From contig CACBXQ010000003.1 of the NCBI GenBank assembly GCA_902543245.1, positions 35,285 through 99,284 on the forward strand: a stretch of 64,000 nucleotides of DNA, written 5' to 3'. The DNA is from an uncultured Pelagibacteraceae bacterium. GTDB lineage: Bacteria; Pseudomonadota; Alphaproteobacteria; Pelagibacterales; Pelagibacteraceae. Both the position numbers and the translations under genes were made by a program. Positions 60,118-64,000 of the stretch are shown in pieces (position 1 is the stretch's first letter; each line of letters begins with the position of its first letter). The notes beneath the pieces were generated by a model. That model had not been told where the DNA came from, ran no database searches, and saw only the letters and a program-made list of their open reading frames with translations.

Positions 60118-61242
60118 ATGGCAAAAAGAGACTATTACGAAGTTTTAGGAGTTAATAAATCAGCCTCACCAGATCAGATTAAATCAGCTTACAGAAAACT
60201 AGCTGTAAAACATCACCCAGATAAAAATAAAGGCGACAAAGTTTCTGAAGAAAAATTTAAAGAAGCGAGTGAAGCTTATCATATTTTATCTAATCAAGAG
60301 AGAAAACAAAATTATGATAATTTTGGTCATGCTGCCTTTGAAAATGGTGGAGGTGGAAGAGGAGCTGGAAATTTTGATTTTTCTGGATCATTTTCTGATA
60401 TCTTTGAAGATTTTTTTGGGGAAGGTTTTGGTGGTGGTGGAAGAAGAAGCCGTAGATCCAATAATAGAGGATCTGATCTAAGATATGATTTATCAATTTC
60501 TCTAGAGGAGGCATATACAGGTAAAAAACAAGATATTAAATTTTCTACCTCTGAAAAATGCGATACATGTGCAGGAAGTGGTTCAAAACCAGGTCATGAT
60601 TTAAGCTCGTGTTCAATGTGTGGGGGTCATGGACAAGTAAGATCGAGTCAGGGTTTTTTTACTGTACAACAGACATGTCCTCAATGTTCAGGATCGGGAG
60701 AGGAAATTACTAACCCATGTGTAACTTGTGGTGGAGCAGGAAAAAAACAAGCATCAAAAAGACTATCTGTAACTATACCTAAAGGTGTAGATGATGGTAC
60801 CAGAATACGCTTGTCTGGAAAAGGTGAAGCAGGATCCAGAGGAGCTAGTAATGGTGATCTATATTTATTTGTAAATGTTTATTCACACGAACTTTTTAAA
60901 AGATCTGATGAGAACCTTTTTTTTGAATTCCCTATTTCAATAACAGATGCCGCACTTGGTACAGAATTAAAAATTCCAACAATTGATGGTGGTAAGGCAA
61001 AAATTAAAATTCCATCTGGAACTCAAAATGGTAAACAATTTAGACTGAAAGGTAAAGGAATGCCTTTAATGAGAGGTAGTGATTACGGAGATTTATATGT
61101 TCAAATAAATACTGAGGTACCTATATCATTAAACAAAGAGCAAAAAGAATTGCTTGAAAAATTTAGAGAAATTGAAAATGATAAATCAAACCCTAGCATC
61201 AAGAAGTTTTTTCAAAAAGCTAAAAGTTTTTGGAAAAATTAG
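60118..61242 (+). CDS. dnaJ: Molecular chaperone DnaJ
   Basis: 374 aa; J domain KLAVKHHPDKNKGD, G-rich region, four CxxCxGxG repeats. Confidence 0.97.
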   Translation: MAKRDYYEVLGVNKSASPDQIKSAYRKLAVKHHPDKNKGDKVSEEKFKEASEAYHILSNQERKQNYDNFGHAAFENGGGGRGAGNFDFSGSFSDIFEDFFGEGFGGGGRRSRRSNNRGSDLRYDLSISLEEAYTGKKQDIKFSTSEKCDTCAGSGSKPGHDLSSCSMCGGHGQVRSSQGFFTVQQTCPQCSGSGEEITNPCVTCGGAGKKQASKRLSVTIPKGVDDGTRIRLSGKGEAGSRGASNGDLYLFVNVYSHELFKRSDENLFFEFPISITDAALGTELKIPTIDGGKAKIKIPSGTQNGKQFRLKGKGMPLMRGSDYGDLYVQINTEVPISLNKEQKELLEKFREIENDKSNPSIKKFFQKAKSFWKN

Positions 61243-61410
61243 GTGTTTGTTGATCAAGTTTTTACAGCTTTTTTTTTTATTTGTGTCCTTATACTGATTT
61301 TACCATCTTTTTTTCAAACTAATAAAAAACTAAAACAATTTTTTAAAAATCTATCTATTTGGACTATAATTGTAATTATTGTTATGGTAGCTTTATATTT
61401 AATATCATAA
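61243..61410 (+). CDS. 55-aa membrane protein with GTG start (VFVDQVFTAFFFICVLILILPSFFQTNKKLKQFFKNLSIWTIIVIIVMVALYLIS)
   Basis: Fills exactly the gap between the dnaJ stop (61242) and the dapB ATG (61411); two hydrophobic segments. Confidence 0.65.
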   Translation: MFVDQVFTAFFFICVLILILPSFFQTNKKLKQFFKNLSIWTIIVIIVMVALYLIS

Positions 61411-62188
61411 ATGAGAAAACTAAACTTACTAATTACTGGTTGTATGGGAAGAATGGGCCAGCAACTTATCAAATCATCTTTAAAAGATAGAAATATAAAA
61501 CTGGTTGCCCTAACAGAAAATACTAGCATAAAAAAAAAATTTAATGGAATTAAACCAGAATTTAATACTCCAAATGCCTTTAAAAAAGCTGATGTAATAA
61601 TTGATTTTACTATACCAACTTGTACTTTTGAAGTACTAAATATCGCTTCGAAACTTAAAAAAAAAGTAGTAATTGGAACTACAGGATTTACAAAAAAAGA
61701 AGAGGTTTTAATCAAAAAATTTTCTAAAAAAATATCAATTTTGAAGGCGGGAAATATGAGCCTTGGTATCAATCTTTTAATGTATCTTACTGAGATTACA
61801 GCTAAATCATTAGGAAACAAATATTTGAGTAAAATATACGAAGTTCATCATAAACATAAGAAAGATTATCCTTCTGGAACAGCACTTATGCTTGGTAAAG
61901 GAATAGCTGTAGGGAAAAAAAAAAGAATTTTATAATTTAATTGGAAAAAAATTTCTTAACAAAAAAAATTTTCCATATGGTAAAAAAATTAATTTCAATT
62001 CAATTAGAAAAGGAGAAATTATTGGCGAGCACGAAGTAAATTTTTCCAGTGGCAAGGAAATAATTACTTTAAATCACGAAGCTTTTGATAGAGCATTATA
62101 TTCTGAGGGTGCCTTAGCTGCAGCTAAATGGTTAAGAAACAAAAAACGAGGCCTTTATTCAATGAGAGATCTTTTGAATTTTAAATAA
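61411..62188 (+). pseudogene. dapB: 4-hydroxy-tetrahydrodipicolinate reductase, reading frame broken by a 1-nt shift at an A10 tract
   Basis: N-part MRKLNLLITGCMGRMGQQLIKSS...EVHHKHKKDYPSGTALMLGKGIAVGKKK in frame 1; continuation EFYNLIGKKFLNKKNFPYGKKINFNSIRKGEIIGEHEVNFSSGKEIITLNHEAFDRALYSEGALAAAKWLRNKKRGLYSMRDLLNFK* in another frame. Confidence 0.88.
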
Positions 62189-62841
62189 TGAGTGAGAAAA
62201 AAAGAGCTAAAATTGTACTCAAAATCTTAAATCAAACATACCCACAAGCACCAATACCTTTAAAACATAGAAATATTTTTACTCTTTTAGTTTCTGTTTT
62301 GCTTTCTGCACAATGTACTGATGTAAATGTAAATAATGTAACTAGAAATATTTATCCAAAATATAATCAACCAAAACATTTTGTTGAATTAGGACAGAAG
62401 AAAATAGAGAATTTAATTAAAAGTATTGGTATATTTAGAATTAAATCTAGAAGTATTTATAATTTATCAAAAACTTTAGTAAAAAAATATAAAGGGAAAG
62501 TACCAAAGAGTTTTGAGGAATTAGAAGAGCTACCTGGTGTTGGACATAAAACTGCAAGTGTAGTAATGGCTCAAGGATTTGGAGTTCCAGCTTTTCCTGT
62601 TGATACACATATACATCGTTTGGCTCAAAGATGGGGCCTCACAAATGGCAAAAATGTAGTTCAAACTGAGAAGGATCTTAAAAAATTATTTCCAATAAAG
62701 AATTGGAACAAGCTTCATTTACAAATTATTTATTATGGAAGAGAATATTGTAAAGCAAGAGAATGTTATGGTTTAACTTGTAAAATCTGTACTACTTGCT
62801 ATCCTAATAGAAAAAAACCAATTAAAACCAAGAAAGCTTAA
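62188..62841 (+). CDS. nth: Endonuclease III
   Basis: 217 aa; VLLSAQCTDVNVN, LEELPGVGHKTASVVMAQGFGVPAFPVDTHIHRLAQRWGL, C-x6-C-x2-C-x5-C cluster. Confidence 0.96.
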   Translation: MSEKKRAKIVLKILNQTYPQAPIPLKHRNIFTLLVSVLLSAQCTDVNVNNVTRNIYPKYNQPKHFVELGQKKIENLIKSIGIFRIKSRSIYNLSKTLVKKYKGKVPKSFEELEELPGVGHKTASVVMAQGFGVPAFPVDTHIHRLAQRWGLTNGKNVVQTEKDLKKLFPIKNWNKLHLQIIYYGREYCKARECYGLTCKICTTCYPNRKKPIKTKKA

Positions 62842-62843
62842 TT

Positions 62844-63773
62844 ATGAAAATTTTAGGAATAGGTAATGCAATTGTAGATGTTATTTGCAAAGTTGATGAC
62901 GAATTTATTATTAAAAATGAATTAACAAAAAGTACAATGAAATTAATTTTTGATGAAGGCGAATTTAAAAGTTTATTATCAAATTTAAAAATTGAAAAAA
63001 CTGTATCTGGTGGATCAGTTGCAAACTCTATTGTAGGCTTGTCTCAGCTTAGAAATGAGGTTGGTTTTATAGGTAAAGTTAGTGATGACGAATTAGGTGA
63101 AAAATATGAAGAAGGGTTAAAACAAGAGAATGTTCAATATTTTTATAATAAGAAAAAGGAAGAACTTCCCACGGGTACTTGTTTAATTTTAGTTACACCT
63201 GACTCTGAAAGAACGATGTGTACATTTTTAGGAACTGCGGGTAAAATTAATGAGGACGATGTTAGTGCTGATGCTATTAAAAAAAGTGAAATAATTCTTT
63301 TAGAAGGATACTTATGGGACGAAGGAGATCCAAAAAAAGCTTTTGAAAAAGCAATTCAAAACGCAAATAAAGTTGCAATGTCATTGTCAGATCAGTTTTG
63401 TGTTGATAGACATAAGCCTCATTTTTTAGAATTAGTTAAAAATAAATTAGATATAACATTTGCTAATGAACAAGAGATAATGTCATTGATTGATGCTAAG
63501 TCTTTTGACGAAGTTATTACATTTTCAAAATCACTTAATAAAATAATTGTTTTAACTAGGGGCGAAAAGGGTGCAATTGCAATTAACGGGAATGAAGTTG
63601 TAGAATGTGGAATTAAGCCAGGCCTTAAAATAATTGATTTAACTGGGGCAGGTGACCTATTTGCTGGGGGATTTCTTCATGGACATGTAAATAATATGAC
63701 TTTGAAGGAAAGTTTAGACAAAGGAACTGAAATGTCATCTAAAGTAATCCAACAAATAGGTGCAAGACTTTAA
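62844..63773 (+). CDS. PfkB-family (adenosine) kinase
   Basis: 309 aa; VSGGSVANSIVGLSQL, GFIGKVSDDELG, DLTGAGDLFAGGFLHG. Confidence 0.9.
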   Translation: MKILGIGNAIVDVICKVDDEFIIKNELTKSTMKLIFDEGEFKSLLSNLKIEKTVSGGSVANSIVGLSQLRNEVGFIGKVSDDELGEKYEEGLKQENVQYFYNKKKEELPTGTCLILVTPDSERTMCTFLGTAGKINEDDVSADAIKKSEIILLEGYLWDEGDPKKAFEKAIQNANKVAMSLSDQFCVDRHKPHFLELVKNKLDITFANEQEIMSLIDAKSFDEVITFSKSLNKIIVLTRGEKGAIAINGNEVVECGIKPGLKIIDLTGAGDLFAGGFLHGHVNNMTLKESLDKGTEMSSKVIQQIGARL

Positions 63774-63786
63774 ATTATTACAAAGA

Positions 63787-63897
63787 TTACTTTTTTTTTC
63801 TTTTAAAACTACCTTTGCCTTTTTTTGGTTTAACAATTTGAGGCTTGTATTTTTTTGAAAGTAAATCTTTTGCTATTAAATTTTTTTTTTTTTTCAA
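63787..63897 (-). CDS. Small ArfA-like (alternative ribosome-rescue factor-like) protein, TTG start
   Basis: MKKKKNLIAKDLLSKKYKPQIVKPKKGKGSFKRKKK; core matches the ArfA pattern (xxLL...FR.RV.K.KKGKGSY.RK); TTGA overlap with upstream gene. Confidence 0.55.
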   Translation of the reverse strand: MKKKKNLIAKDLLSKKYKPQIVKPKKGKGSFKRKKK

Positions 63898-64000
63898 ATT
63901 GAATACCCAAGTTCAGAACTCTTGATTAGAGAATTGTCATTAAAAGTATCCAATATTTTCTTTCTCAGCCGATATATATGAGTTTCTACTGTATGTGTAT
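63894..64000 (-). CDS. OmpR/PhoB-type response regulator, C-terminal winged-helix end (truncated by window edge)
   Basis: THTVETHIYRLRKKILDTFNDNSLIKSSELGYSI* matches the Trans_reg_C recognition helix and wing. Confidence 0.8.
   Translation of the reverse strand, partial: THTVETHIYRLRKKILDTFNDNSLIKSSELGYSI

Noticed and set aside
60269-60514. ORFs overlapping the Gly-rich region of dnaJ on both strands
   Set aside because: Low-complexity shadow of the dnaJ G/F-rich coding sequence
1-64000. Mobile elements, CRISPR arrays, toxin-antitoxin or defence islands
   Set aside because: No transposase, integrase, Cas, restriction or repeat-array signature seen; the HNH protein at 16126-16692 is a single housekeeping-context gene

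Overview
The window is a very AT-rich, densely packed bacterial chromosome segment. Gene content, order and composition fit SAR11/Pelagibacterales (Alphaproteobacteria). It is almost entirely housekeeping: gltBD, uppP, carnitine/TauD-type dioxygenase, acetoacetyl-CoA synthetase, SUV3-like helicase, fdxA, carD, FadD-like ligase, dsbB, coq7, argH-lptM-like-lysA-plsC, dnaN-dnaA, rpsT, mutM, ubiE-ubiB-coaBC, prx, irr-fabA-fabB-fabI, pnp-rpsO-rbfA-infB-nusA, metK-lnt-ybeY-phoH-miaB-fur-tsaB, nfu, trpS, murJ, maeB, rsmI, rdgB, grpE-dnaK-dnaJ, dapB, nth, adenosine kinase, plus tRNA-Arg(ACG) and tRNA-Leu(CAA). I saw no rRNA, CRISPR, phage or transposon. The parts worth a second look are small or hidden: (i) a 25-aa protein of K, R and A only (MAKRRKKAKKAKKKAKKKKAKKRRR) with promoter, 5' hairpin, Shine-Dalgarno and bidirectional terminator, convergent to a CarD gene with a long Lys-rich tail; (ii) a 36-aa ArfA-like ORF whose TTG start overlaps the stop of a response regulator; (iii) dapB interrupted by a 1-nt frameshift at an A10 tract, and an SH3-like gene with two frameshifts, one at an A11 tract; (iv) several sub-60-aa membrane ORFs missed by the ORF track; (v) a repeated ATTATAAY-N-ATTCTAA motif in front of the peroxiredoxin and irr/fabA genes; (vi) a GNRA-capped hairpin after pnp; (vii) divergent genes whose 5' coding ends overlap. 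No database search was possible, so family calls rest on recognition of the translated sequence.
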